A stretch of DNA of 31,888 nt. Source: an uncultured Candidatus Woesearchaeota archaeon. Lineage in GTDB: Archaea > Nanobdellota > Nanobdellia > Woesearchaeales > 21-14-0-10-32-9. The stretch covers positions 1 through 31,888 of the forward strand of contig CAITEO010000088.1 in assembly GCA_903891505.1 (NCBI GenBank). The letters are read 5' to 3'. The translations under genes were made by a program, and so were the position numbers. Positions 12,942 to 25,100 of this stretch are shown piece by piece (the first letter of the stretch is position 1; the number at the start of each line of letters is the position of its first letter). Below the pieces are notes generated by a model. That model ran no database searches. It saw only the letters and a list, made by a program, of their open reading frames with translations, and was not told the DNA's origin.

Positions 12942-13577
12942 TTAAAATGGAAGATAGTGCGGATCATTCACATCGACTGTTCTAAGATCTTCGTCGCTAA
13001 TTTTTGTTTGTCTCCTTTTTTTCGACTGGTATTTTGATGAAGTGTTCTTTAAGGTTGCAACAAGCTGTTTAAATTCTTCCTGTATTTCAGGAGATTCTTC
13101 TGCCATTAAATCGTCTGCTTCTTTGTTGAAGTCAGCTATTTGTTGAAAATAAGCTTGCTTTAATTTTGCGCGTTCTTCTTTCGTGTATTTTTTCTTTATT
13201 GGAGTTACGTATGTGATAAGATGGTAGATAATCTCTCCAGAATTGTGCCAGTGTTCGCTAAATGGTTCATCTTCAAATAATATTCTACCATTATTGCTTG
13301 GGCCTCTAAGACCGTATCCGCTGAGAAGTGCATCTGGCTCGCTATCGACGAGTTCGTCCATTCTGGAGAGGATTTTTGGAGCTTGATTTTCACGAACTAG
13401 TTTTTCTTCGACAGTACCGCTGTACCATCTTTTGTTATACCACAATCTTACTCTATCACCTATGTTGAAATTTCGCTCGACAAAAAAATAGATTTCATCT
13501 CCCACTTTCGCTTTTTTAAGACCTTTTGATGAATCGAATCCGTCGTACATTTTTATTTCGAAGTTGAGTTTGTTCAT
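12942..13577 (-). CDS. Unknown charged soluble protein (211 aa)
   Basis: I do not recognise this protein. The N-terminal ~70 residues look strand-rich, with IGDRVRLWYNKRWYSGTVEE like an SH3-type small barrel. A central segment with Gly/Pro and acidic residues follows, then a charged helical C-terminal third (YTKEERAKLKQAYFQQIADF ...) ending DVNDPHYLPF. There are no membrane helices. An AAGGAAA ribosome-binding site precedes the ATG. It lies 63 nt downstream of the 366-aa gene on the same strand and may be its operon partner. Confidence 0.65.
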   Translation of the reverse strand: MNKLNFEIKMYDGFDSSKGLKKAKVGDEIYFFVERNFNIGDRVRLWYNKRWYSGTVEEKLVRENQAPKILSRMDELVDSEPDALLSGYGLRGPSNNGRILFEDEPFSEHWHNSGEIIYHLITYVTPIKKKYTKEERAKLKQAYFQQIADFNKEADDLMAEESPEIQEEFKQLVATLKNTSSKYQSKKRRQTKISDEDLRTVDVNDPHYLPF

Positions 13578-13640
13578 TTTAGCGTTTCCTTTTTGTTACT
13601 GTAAATATTTTGTTATTGTTTGTAATTAGTCTTTATTTTT

Positions 13641-14741
13641 TTACAAGTACATTTTGTATGATGTCCATTTGTATTCTTTTAGTTTATTTCTAAAATCATT
13701 TAATGGTTCTGCAATAAAGTTCAAGTCGTGGCCTGTTAGAAGTACAATTGCTGATAGAATATAATTTTTTTCTGCGTCGTTAAGTCGCCTTTCTTTTGTC
13801 TTGTTTGTTGGCAGAATAATTGCTCTGTGCTCGAGTGTATCTAGGTTTCTTGCAAAACTTTCCGTCGGTATTCCTGTTAGATTCATTTGCAGCGGAATAT
13901 TGTTAGGTTTTTCAGTCGATTCTCTTTCTTGCGGATTAATAAAATAATCAGCCACACCATACATTGAGGCTATCTCGTGAAAACAGAGATGATTTTCAAT
14001 TGGGTGTTGATTCAAGTCAGGGAATGTCATGTCGCGCATTGTTTTGTCCCAACAATGATGTGTTGTCTTAAAATAATATGCTATGTTGTTCTTATTTTTC
14101 TCAGTTATAGGTATTGATGAAAATAATTCTGGTTCATATACACCATATCTAAATCTTTTAGACGTGGATGGAATGCGAACTAAAAATCTGGCGCCTTGTT
14201 TGTTTACTCGCTCTTTTGAGTTAGGTACGTTTGCAAATTTGTCTTCTTGCATATGATATGCGTGTATATCTATTCTAGGAGATTTATCTGTGCTCCATGG
14301 AGATTGTGCGTAATATTTTACGGCCGAGACTATATCTAAAAAATATATTTTACTTGTTGTTCCAAATCCTTTTTGGCGCTCGTATGCAAAAGAACCAACA
14401 GGAACAAAATCTTCTGGTTTACTAAGTCCGCTTATTGTTTTATCGAGTGCGTAATCGAGCCACTCATCGAATGCTAATCGTCTAAGTTCATTAGGCAACA
14501 TAGGCGTTCCGTCCTCGTTCGTGCGTTGTTTAATTGTTAGTGTTTCCCAGTATTTCAAATATGTTTTGCGATGAATTGGAAGTATGTCTCCATTAATTCT
14601 AAATGAATTACCATCCTCGGAGTTGAGTGTCGCTTGGCACATTTCTGAAAGTGTTGACTTTATATTTGTGCTTGCTGTGTGGTCGAGAATTTGTCTTGCA
14701 GTAGGTAGTTTGAATGCGGTTTTCTTTACTAGTGATTTCAT
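13641..14741 (-). CDS. Unknown soluble protein (366 aa)
   Basis: No family is recognised and there is no signal peptide or membrane helix. Notable parts are a basic N-terminus (MKSLVKKTAFKLPTARQIL), a central region with many His/Tyr/Arg residues (RIDIHAYHMQ, RFLVRIPSTSKRFRYGVYEP), CFHEIASMYGVADYF near residue 250, and a C-terminal helical part (NDAEKNYILSAIVLLTGHD). HEIASMYG is not enough to call a metalloprotease: the HExxH second His is absent. A TATA box 28 bp upstream supports this ATG. Divergent from the secreted-protein gene at 14879. Confidence 0.65.
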   Translation of the reverse strand: MKSLVKKTAFKLPTARQILDHTASTNIKSTLSEMCQATLNSEDGNSFRINGDILPIHRKTYLKYWETLTIKQRTNEDGTPMLPNELRRLAFDEWLDYALDKTISGLSKPEDFVPVGSFAYERQKGFGTTSKIYFLDIVSAVKYYAQSPWSTDKSPRIDIHAYHMQEDKFANVPNSKERVNKQGARFLVRIPSTSKRFRYGVYEPELFSSIPITEKNKNNIAYYFKTTHHCWDKTMRDMTFPDLNQHPIENHLCFHEIASMYGVADYFINPQERESTEKPNNIPLQMNLTGIPTESFARNLDTLEHRAIILPTNKTKERRLNDAEKNYILSAIVLLTGHDLNFIAEPLNDFRNKLKEYKWTSYKMYL

Positions 14742-14761
14742 TTGAGTTGGTAAATGAACAA

Positions 14762-14776
14762 GAATTATATATTTTT
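14762..14776 (-). promoter_or_regulatory. TATA box for the 14741 gene (minus strand)
   Basis: On the minus strand, AAAAATATATAATTC is centred about 28 bp before the ATG at 14741, with no ribosome-binding site between. Confidence 0.55.
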
Positions 14777-14834
14777 TCTATAGCATCACGAAAAACCAAA
14801 TTTATTGCTATTTAACAGTAACAACAAACCGAAA

Positions 14835-14846
14835 GATTTATATATA
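14835..14846 (+). promoter_or_regulatory. TATA box for the 14879 gene
   Basis: GATTTATATATA lies about 38 bp before ATG 14879, leaving room for a short leader carrying TAAGAGGA as ribosome-binding site. Confidence 0.6.
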
Positions 14847-14878
14847 GAGTTTCTCTACTTGTAATTTAAGAGGAAAAA

Positions 14879-15649
14879 ATGACTTCGAATTTAACAAAAC
14901 TATTGATTGCAGGTACAGTTGCTCTTACTTTGAATGCTGCGACGCCGACCGATGTTTCAGCTCAGCTTAATCCTAGTAAGCCTGAAAATTACAGATTCTA
15001 TTTGTTTCCAGGTGAAAAAGATATCAGCTGCTTAGTTAAGCGAGAAGTAACAGTTACTGATAATCATGATAAACGAGTTAAGAGAACGATTTACGATTCA
15101 CTGTATCGACATCTTGAGACGATTAATGGTAAACTATTTGAGCCTGTTAAAATTTATGGAGAGAATAGAAGAGAGTTTGGTGATGGCGCAGATTATACAC
15201 TTGTAATTAACAATCCCCGTAATGGAGAGCAGAATCTGATTGATTTTGTTTACGAACACAGAGTTAAATCTGTTGTTCCAGATGGCCAAGATATAATGTC
15301 TAAGGCTGATTTTTATAAATTCTTTTTAGGATCCGAGGCTGACACATCCAGGTTCTATCCAACAACTATTCCATTTGACGACGACACAATTAGTGGTGCT
15401 TTGTATAAGGCTCTTTCACCTGACGCGTACCAAAACCTTCTTGATGAGATTACTATTGACGCCAGAAATAGTTTGGACAAACAAATGTTTAACAATAGGC
15501 AGACTGGAGGAGTGTCTGGTAAAAGTTATGAACATAGGCAACTCAGGCCTGGATACGGCTCAAGTAATAATCAGGAGAACTACCCAACTCATCCAAATGT
15601 AAACATTAATGTGAACATACGGGCTAGGGGTGGGAACAGAAACCGTTAG
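14879..15649 (+). CDS. Secreted protein of unknown function (256 aa)
   Basis: A signal peptide (MTSNLTKLLIAGTVALTL... ending DVSA before QLNPSKP at ~28) indicates export. The mature part is polar and mixed alpha/beta, with one Cys (ISCLVKREVTV). The C-terminal ~50 residues are low-complexity, rich in Asn, Gly, Gln and Arg, ending VNINVNIRARGGNRNR. No transmembrane anchor follows, so the product may be released or bound through its basic tail. I do not recognise the family. Strong promoter and ribosome-binding site suggest good expression. Confidence 0.7.
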   Translation: MTSNLTKLLIAGTVALTLNAATPTDVSAQLNPSKPENYRFYLFPGEKDISCLVKREVTVTDNHDKRVKRTIYDSLYRHLETINGKLFEPVKIYGENRREFGDGADYTLVINNPRNGEQNLIDFVYEHRVKSVVPDGQDIMSKADFYKFFLGSEADTSRFYPTTIPFDDDTISGALYKALSPDAYQNLLDEITIDARNSLDKQMFNNRQTGGVSGKSYEHRQLRPGYGSSNNQENYPTHPNVNINVNIRARGGNRNR

Positions 15650-15905
15650 AACAATATGATTTTGTAAAATTTTATTATTTCTCGCTTTTAATCTACGTTT
15701 GCCATTCTAGCTTATTTTTTATGTATTTTCACAAATAACTATTTTTATCTCTAGTCTACAATATAATCATTATAAGTATTAAAGCTACTAAAATCTATAC
15801 TATTAGTAAAAATAGTAAAGTATATAAAGCAAATATAAGCTATAATGCTTATAATTGCTGCGTTTAAGCAGCCCGTTATAATTAAGTGTTTTTTTAGACG
15901 ATGGG
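15650..15905 (+). promoter_or_regulatory. AT-rich control region of the first HTH/giant-protein cassette
   Basis: About 250 bp without a gene. It holds a TATA box (TATATAAAG, 15821-15829), an overlapping palindrome ATAAGC-tataat-GCTTAT (15835-15852) and a hairpin GCTGC-gtttaa-GCAGC (15857-15872) before the HTH start. The palindrome sits where transcription should begin and is a candidate operator, perhaps for the HTH protein itself (inference). Confidence 0.45.
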
Positions 15906-16118
15906 TTGGGAGTTTTGCTTACAGAGAAAGAGATAGAAATACTGAGGCTTAGAAAAGCTGATCTTACGCAGATTGAAGTAGCGAAAAAGTTAGGAATTTC
16001 TCAAGCTGCTGTTTCTAGTTTTGAGAAAAACGCGCAAAGAAAAATCGATGAAGCGCACTTTACAATGAAGCTCGTTGGTAAAATGAATTTGAAGGTGAAC
16101 AAAAGTGGCAAGTTCTAA
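15906..16118 (+). CDS. Tfx-like helix-turn-helix DNA-binding protein
   Basis: LTEKEIEILRLRKADLTQIEVA followed by KKLGISQAAVSSFEKNAQ (residues ~6-45) is the sigma-70-region-4-like HTH of the Tfx family. The founding member regulates the molybdenum formylmethanofuran dehydrogenase operon of Methanothermobacter. This protein has only a short Lys-rich tail after the HTH. Start codons TTG 15906 and TTG 15915 are both possible; the second matches the start of the copy at 29970. Its end overlaps the GTG of the giant surface protein by 14 nt in another frame, so the two are translated together. It very likely controls its own cassette, but no effector domain is visible. Confidence 0.85.
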   Translation: MGVLLTEKEIEILRLRKADLTQIEVAKKLGISQAAVSSFEKNAQRKIDEAHFTMKLVGKMNLKVNKSGKF

Positions 16119-19100
16119 TCACCTTCATAAAGTAAAGAAAGTGCTAAGTGCACACAAAAAATTTATTCAGACAAAAGTAGGACCTCAATTGAGACGAGGA
16201 ATCCCTATGTTTAGAATAGTTATTTTCCTTCTTATTTTTGTACTTATTGCTCTCGCCGCATTTATTTTTTCAGGGAAGTTAGGTAGTATTAATGGTAACT
16301 TTGATGGCACGACTGGAAACGCGGTAGGAACTGATTCTAATCTCGAGAGAATTCAAATCAATGAGAATTTCACATCACAGCAAACTATCCAAATTCAGAG
16401 AAATGTTGTTTCTCTTAAACTAACTGGTACGTTCGTCGGAAATGGATCTGCAAGAGTTTATGCAATTGCTAATGGAACAAGAATACTAGTTTATGAATTC
16501 AAACAAGTAAATATTTCATCAGTTTCCCCGACTGGATTCGTAGTTTTTGATGTTCCTATTCAAGACAATGTTGGTGTTGTCTCTGAGAATTTGTCAATTA
16601 GCAATTCAATTGTTCAGGACAATATTTCTCTTGGAGATCTAGCGAATGAGACAGTAATAAATGAATCAAGTAATGGCTCAAACAATGAGCAGAGCATAAA
16701 CGAATCTGTCATCGATGAATCAATCGTTAACGCGTCTATCATAAATAATTCTGTTGTGAACGAATCAGTCTCTAACGAATCAATTCTGAATGAATCAAGT
16801 CTAAATGATTCAAATGCGTCGATAAATATTTCAATAAATGAATCTGTGAACGAATCCACAAATATAACTGGGAGCTTGGATGAAAATATTTCATCAGGCG
16901 CGTCTTCAGAAAATGTCACGTCAAATGTAACAGATAATACAAATGCCAACACAACATCAAATTTAACATCTAATGTTGGAGATATTTCAGCATCTTCAAG
17001 CGAGACAAATGTAAGTGTTGTTGATGTGTGTTTGGAGAGTTGTTCTATTTTTCCTACTTTCATCGATTCTATCGTGGTAGAAGTAGATGATGGCGAGCTT
17101 TCTTTGGAATCCATAGGTTTTGTTTCTCCTGAGAAGGGTGTTTCTTTGAGTGGTAATTTCAGCGATGTTTCGCTTAATGTTGGATCTCAGAGTTTGTTGG
17201 ATTTAAGTAATCATTTCTCAGGAAACGGAGTTTATTTTGACTTTTCATCGTCAGAAGGTTATGATTATGAGATAACAGGTGGCGTACTTAAAATTGTAGG
17301 AGTCAAAGAAGGTTCATGGCCTGCAAAGGTTTATGCTGTTAAGAATGGAGTTATTGTAGAGAGTAACGAGTTCTTAGTTGTTGTTACTAATCCGTTTGTG
17401 GATAATTCATCGTTGAATATGTTGCTCAATAACTCAATTAATGTTGTGGTTAACAATTCTTTCAATATTTCAGAGAATTTGTCATCTGTTGCAGCTCTTA
17501 ACTTTTCTTCTGCTAAATTATCTCCTGAGTTAGAGGAGGCTTTACTTCAAAACAGCAGTGTTAGAGTTTTGATTAAAACAAAAGAAAAGCCCAATTATGT
17601 AACTCTTTCCACGAGTAAAAAAAGATTGCTTGGAAAAGCATCTGTTGATACAAGCAAAGATTGGTTCCGTGGTGGCGCAATAAAAAATAGTATTACTCAA
17701 GCAGAGCTTGAAAATTTAACTGGAAAGAAAATATCTTCTTCTGATTTATTGGCGAAGTATGCTGGTAAGGCATTTTTGTCTGTGAAGAATAGCAATAATG
17801 ATTTAGTGAAAGTCGAGCAGGCTGCAGATAATTTTGTTTCAACCGACGTGGATGTTACAGCAATTTCTCAGCTTGTAAATTCTGACGATGTTGAGTTTAT
17901 CGAGCTTGATAAACCTTTCTCAGTTTTAACAGGAGATTCTTTGAATATTACGAGAACAAATTATGCGTTCACTCAAGGTTTAACTGGTGCTGGAAAGAGT
18001 ATTTGTATTATTGATACTGGTGTTTCTCCTTCTGCAGTTGGACGAGTTGATGGTTTGGATTTGTTTGGTTATAATGTTCTTGATAGTTCTTTGAATTATT
18101 CTGATGTTAATGGTCATGGTACGAAGGTTGCATACGTAGCGTCGAGTTTTGCACCTGGTGCCAAGCTGTATGTTGTAAAAGCTGTTGGAGATAGTGGTGT
18201 TGCTTATTCATCTGATTTGATTGCTGCGCTTAATTATTGCGCTCAGCAGAATGTTTCTGTTGTCAGTTTAAGTTTGGGTGGTGGAAGCTATAGTGGGTAT
18301 TGTGATGATGATCCTGTTGCGGCTAAGATAAATGATCTTGCAGATAGTGGTATTTTGACTGTTGTTGCAACAGGAAATAATGGTTGGGATGATGCGGTTA
18401 CATCTCCTGCTTGCGCGAGTAAAGCGTTGTCTGTTGGTGCCAGTACAAAAGGCGCGAATGAATCCGTAGCATCTTTTTCTAATTATAATAATGCTACGTT
18501 CGTTGTGGCACCTGGTCAAAATATTATTACAAAGAATAATTTTGGAGATTTAGTGTCGGTGTCTGGTACTAGTATGTCTGCACCTATGGTTGCAGGTGTA
18601 GCTGCAATTTTACAGGAGAATCAAACACTAACTGTTGCAGATGTGAAAGATAGGCTTATTCGTACTGGAAAAGTCATAGAGTATGAAGGCATTCAATTTT
18701 CTAGAGTTGATGCGTACAACGCGATTGTGGGTGAGTATAATAATATTTCACTTGATAGATTGATGTTTGTATCTAATGTGACAAGTGAAAATGCGTCTAA
18801 TTATACCTTGCACACGAACATAAACACTTGTCAGACTTTAAGCAGTGCGGGTGGTTCATACACGTTAACTGCGTCTATTAGTGGAGATAATTGTATTCTT
18901 ATTAGCGCAGCTAATATTGTTCTTGATTGTGCAGGGTACACAATAACTAGTACGGCGGGGTGGGGTAATGCTGTGCAGCTTAGTTCTACTAATATTACAG
19001 TTAAGAATTGTATTGTTTCTGGTCGTTTTTCGCTAAATTCAGGATGTAGTAGTGCGAATATAACTAACACAAACATAACTAGTTCTATAGCTGCGCCTTT

Positions 19101-22100
19101 ACTTTTTAATTATGGTGGGAGCGGGTCTACTTTTAATACAATGATTATAAACGGATCACACTCAGATTCTACAATAAAAGGAGATGATAGTGCAACTAAT
19201 GTGCAGTTTAATAATTGCAATATTTATTCGTCAGCCTCACCTGCTGTTTATATTCAATATAAAATCACTCATGCGGCGAATTTTACTAATTGTAAAATAT
19301 TTGAGACTGGAAATTATGACGCAGTTATTCTTTCTTATTTTGCAAAAATGATATTTAATAATGTAACAATTAATTCATCAGGTAATGGCAGAGCAATTTA
19401 CACAACTGATCAGCAGTGGGCAGGACAGGTTGTGTTGAATCAAGTTACAGCTACAGCATCTAGTAATTATGCTCTTGACTTGAATGAAATGGGTCCTGAT
19501 GTGGTAGCTAATTCTACTTTCACTTCTGGAAACACAGTTGTTAATTTTAAGATATATGCAGGCAGCAATTTTACTAATAATACATTAGTTTCTTCAGATA
19601 ATAATGATGTTTTGCTTTTGGTTCAGAAAAGTAATAATAGATTCTGGTGGAACAATTTTTCAAATACGAGTGCATATTACATAAATGATACTGCAGGTAG
19701 CAATACTTATAATACAACTATTAGTGGTGTTGGCGAGGGAAATATTTATTTTAATGTGTTTAATGGATCAGTTGTTATTACCGGAAGTACTACATCAGGG
19801 TATGGTACTAATTGGAAAAGTGGTTCTGGCGGTTCAGGATATCCATACAATAAGAGTACGTCTGGAAATAAAGTTACTAGCAACGTTGTTGATAGCGCAC
19901 CTTTAATTCAATCAGCTTCTGCGGTAACATTTAATCTAAGTTTTTACACTAATACTCCTGCTGATAATTCTAGACAAACTGCGAATAGTGTTATTATTAA
20001 TGTTACGGTTAATGTTAGTTCAGGAAGTATTTCTGCTTGTATTTTACAATGGACGAATTCGTCCGGAACATATAATTCTTCAATGACTCTAAGTGGCACT
20101 CAGATAAATGTTAACTGTTCATCAACTATGGCGACTATTGATGGTGCAAGTTATACATTCAAGGTTTATGCTAATGATACTCTTGCAAATTATGCTAATA
20201 CGAGTAATAGGACTTTTATTGAAAATGCTGTGCCTAGTATTTCATCTAGCTCAATAACTCCTTCAGTTCCTCTCACTAATAATAATCTTACTTGTTCGCC
20301 TAGTGGTTGGAGCGATTCTAATAGTGATTCTGCGCAGTATTATTATCAGTGGTACAATGGCTCGACGTTAAAATATACTACTGGGCCTACATCTGCGACC
20401 AATAATAATTTGTCGAGCGGTAATTTGTCGTCTGACGATGTTTGGAATTGTACCATTACACCATATGATGGGTATGAGAACGGAACATCTAAAACAAACC
20501 AGGTATCTATTGGTGCGGCCGCGACATGCACAACATACAGCACAGCCAATAAGGCTTATGCTCTTGGTGCTAATTTGAGTTCGTCAGGTAATTGTTTTGT
20601 TATTAATGCGAATAATGTTACTATTGATTGTAATAATTATTGGATTGTTGGTCCTGGTACAGGTTCTTTGCTCTATACTAATTCTAATAATCAGTATTTT
20701 ACTTTGAAGAATTGTAATATTAAAAGTCATAGCGGTTGGATTATCGATGGAGAGTATGGCCCTGATGATATGCTTTTTCAGAATATTTATGTTTTGACGT
20801 CTGCATCGTCAGATATTGTTTTTTATTTGAATGGTTCTGATAGGGTTAATCTTACAAATGTTACTATTAACGGATCGACGAGTGGTTTTAATTATGGAGT
20901 TTATTCATTCACTTCATCTAAGAATTTGTCTGTTGATTGTCGTGGTAGTGCCAGTATTACTGGCGCGAATGGTTCTGAGTATGCATTATTTATGGCAGAT
21001 ACTGATAGACCTAAGATTTCTAATTGTGTTGTTAGTAATGTGTATGAGGCTTTGCATTTGGAGGGTGCGACGAGTGGTGTTTATAGTAATAACTCATTTA
21101 GCATAACAAAGACAGGGACTGGTGCTAATCCTGTGTATTTGTCTGGGTCGAGTACTAAGAATCATGTTTTTGTTAATAATACATTTTTGTCGCCGACATC
21201 AGATTTGGTTTATATTGCGACGTCTGGCGCATCTAATAATACATTCTATTGGAATAATTTCACGAATACAAGTGGGTTGTATGTGAATGATATTGGTGGG
21301 AGCAATTATTACAATTATACGAATGCAAGCGGCCAAGCTGTAGGAAACATTTGGTTTAATGTTCTTAATGGATCTGTTAGCATAGCTGGAAGTGTGGCAT
21401 CAACTATTGCTGGATATTATTATGGAGAAACAGTTATGGGCTATTCAGGTTATCCATACAACAGCAGCAATGGATTAAGTAAAGTTACAAGCAACGTTGT
21501 TGATTATGCTCCGCTCACAACTAATTATTATGATTATACAAATAGAACGTGTACAACAATTTACAATAGTCAGACAATAACATTGAATGCTAATATTAAT
21601 AGTTCAGCAACTTGCTACAAAATATATGCACCAAGTGTTACATTGAATTGTGCAGGATATAGTATTAAAGGAACTAATGCATCTGATTCATTTGGTATTT
21701 ATTCCAACGCATCAAGTACGAAGATAATAAATTGTATAATATCTAATTACAGTGGCGCAATTAATTTTACAAGTGCAACATCTGGTTTAATTGCGAATAG
21801 TACATTATCTACAACATTTACAGGAGGGTATGCAATATTGCTGGCATCTGGCTCTAATAGTTCTACAATTTACAACAATACTTTATCATCTGCTGGAGAT
21901 ATTGTTTTTTTGAGCACTGATTCTAATAGTAATTTATTTTACTGGAATAATTTTACTAATACAAGCGGATATTATGTTAATGATACAAATAAGTCTAATT
22001 ACTATAATACAACAATTAATGGAGTTGGAGAAGGTAACATATGGTTTAATGTTATGAATGGAAGTGTTGATGTAAAAGGAACTGATGTTTATTCATCAGG

Positions 22101-25100
22101 TTATCCTGCGTTGCTTCTCGGTTCATCTGGGGCAGGTTATCCTTATAATAGTAGTAATTCTTTAAGCAAAGTTACTCTAGGTGTTGTTGATTATGCCCCG
22201 ATTACAAATGTATCTAGCCTTGCATCAGTAACTTCCTGTCAGACGCTAAGCACTCCAGGCACAACATATCTTTTGGCTAACAACATAAATTTCTCAAGTG
22301 ATTGTTTTATTATTTCTGGTGCAAACATAGTTTTGAATTGCAACAACAAATTGCTTAATGGTACAGGTTTAAATTATGTTGCAACCATAGCTGTGAATGC
22401 AACAGGAGTCACTGTGAAAAATTGTAACATGATTAATGTTGGGCAGGGAGTGACTTTTAATACTGGCGCTGGAAATGATGTTGTGAATAATGTAAATATT
22501 AATGCTACTTCTAGAGGAATATACTCTACTGTGAAAATTAATAATATAACAATAACTAATTTTTACATTAATGATACTGCCGCATCTACTCCTGCAATTT
22601 ATTTGTATGGTACAGCTTATACTATTAGTAACTGCACAATTTATAGTTCTGGAACAGCAAAAGAGGCTTCCGCGATTTATGCTGATGTTGGGGCGACTAG
22701 ATCTAAAATATCAAATTGTAATATAACTATGCTTGCATCAGGAGCATCCGCAGTATATTTAGATGGAGTCCAGAATAGTAATAATAATATAAGTGTTGAT
22801 GGTGTGATATTAAATGCTACATCAAAAACGTTTGCTATGGGTAATATTCAATATTCTAATATAACAAATTCTATAATTCACGCGAGAGCTGGATCAAATG
22901 CAGTCATGTCACTTTCAGGAGATTGGGGAGGTCATAATGTTTATTCAAATCTTACATTGATTACGTCTTCAGATAATGCATTATTCCTTAGTGCTGCAAA
23001 CGGATATGATGTTCTGAAAGATTCTAATCTCATTGCAGGAGGCATTGTAATGTCTGTGTCAAGTGAGAGTGGAGTAAACATAACAAATAACACATTTACT
23101 TCTACAGGGAATGGAGCTTTGTTGAGTATTAGTTCTAGTGGCAATTTAATTTGGTGGAACAACTTTACAAATACATCTGGAGTTTATATTAATGATACTT
23201 CGAGTTCGCCCTTTAATACGTATAATACCACAATTTCTAGTCATGGAGAAGGAAATATTTATTTCAACATTTTGAATGGTTCAGTTGTAATTAAAGGACG
23301 TTCAAGTTCCACAGGGTATCCTAGTTTGTATTATGGCAATCAGGGAACGAATTATCCTTACAATAGTTCTAATTCAGGAAGTAAAGTCACAAGTAATGTT
23401 TATGATTATGCACCACTTACAAATCAACTAATTCCTTGTACTATTAATAGTAATTGCTCAGCAGGAGAATATTGTAATGCTGCGCAATTGTGCGTGGCAA
23501 AAAAAGCATCTACTGGAACTTGTGATTATACTATAACATATACTAATAATGTATCTGAAAGCAACGGGGTTTGCAGTTCTGGTTATTGTCATGATGATTA
23601 TGATACAAGTGGAAATGATGGTGATGGTTCTTGTGAAACTGGGGAGAGTTGTTGGTGTGTTTCTAGCAGTACTGCCTGTGCGACAGATGCAACAGAGGTT
23701 GCGAATGGGACAAACTCAAGTAATGATTGTAAGAGTACAGGTTCAGATACAACGCCAGGTCAGGTAGCTCAATGTAGCAATGGTTCATGGATTGCAATTA
23801 CTTGCGGTTATTCAAATTATAATCAATGTAATGGTGTATGTCAGAAGGGAAGGGATGTTAATTTTTGTTCAAATGCAACTAACACTTGTTCTGATGGAGG
23901 TAATAATTTATTTGAGTACTTAGCTGTAAGTGGAAAAGTTTGTAGTGGCGGGTCTGAAGTAGATCCTAGTTCAGGAGTAAATTGTGATTCTGCTGTTGAT
24001 TGTAGTGTTGACAATTCTTGTAGTGCTGCTCGTTACTATAGGGGTTGTGCTGCAGGTACAGGGTCTTGCACAGAAACAAACAAGCAAACATATGCGTCTT
24101 GGTATCCTTCATCGAACTATGTGATTGTTGGAGCAGCGTATGCTTCAGGATCAACATGTTCACAAAATCAGGACTTCTGTAATGCTACTGCCTTTTGTAG
24201 TGGAGAAGTATTTTATGGAGGTTACTGGTGTAATGGAACAGGTAATTGTAATGTTGTATCTACGCCACATGATAAGGATGAAGACAGTAGTTATTGTACA
24301 TCAACGGGACCAGGTTGCACTGCCAGATACTGGAATATAGGTGGAGAAGTTGCGGCAACTACTTGTTGTGGTGATGATGTTGGCGAATACAAAAATACCA
24401 GAGTGGCGAGTGCAACGATGCATAATGGATTTGCAACTAACACGAGCGATGATGCTTGTTGTACTGCTAATAATTCATGTGTCTCAAATAGTGTTTGTTA
24501 TGCTAATGGTGATGTAAGTGCTGATGTTGATGGCAATGGTGATGCTGATTATTGTAACGCTGGAACGTGGTATGATTGTAATACGGATGCACAATGTAAT
24601 GTATCTGGATGGTTTTATTGTAGTAATAATGAATGTATGCAGGGAGATATTCCTCCTGTTATGAATTCGTCGAGAATTCTTCCGAGTGTTGCGTATGTGA
24701 ATGATACGCTTAAGGGTTATTGTAGTGCGAATGATGGTAATGGGGATAATGTTAGTTATTATTATCAATGGTATAGAGATGGTGTTCTGAATGCGTCGGG
24801 TGTTACGTCGACTAATTTTACTCAAGCAACAGAAGTTAATGTTGCAAATATTAGTGCTGGTTTGGTTAAGGGTCAGAATTGGTTGCTTGGTTGTTTGGCT
24901 ACTGATGATGCTTCGAATAGTTCTTGGATGAATAGTTCGAATGCAACGATTAGCAATTATCTTCCAAGTATAACTTCAGTTAGTATTAGTCCGACGTTCC
25001 CGACGACTGCGAATGATTTGAACTGTTCTGCGAGTGGTTTTAGTGATGCTGATGCTGATGGTGCTCAGTATTATTTCCAGTGGTACAATGGAAGTACATT

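Noticed and set aside
13641..14741. HEIASMYG in the 366-aa protein as a zinc protease motif.
   Set aside because: The second His of HExxH is missing and nothing else fits a metalloprotease.
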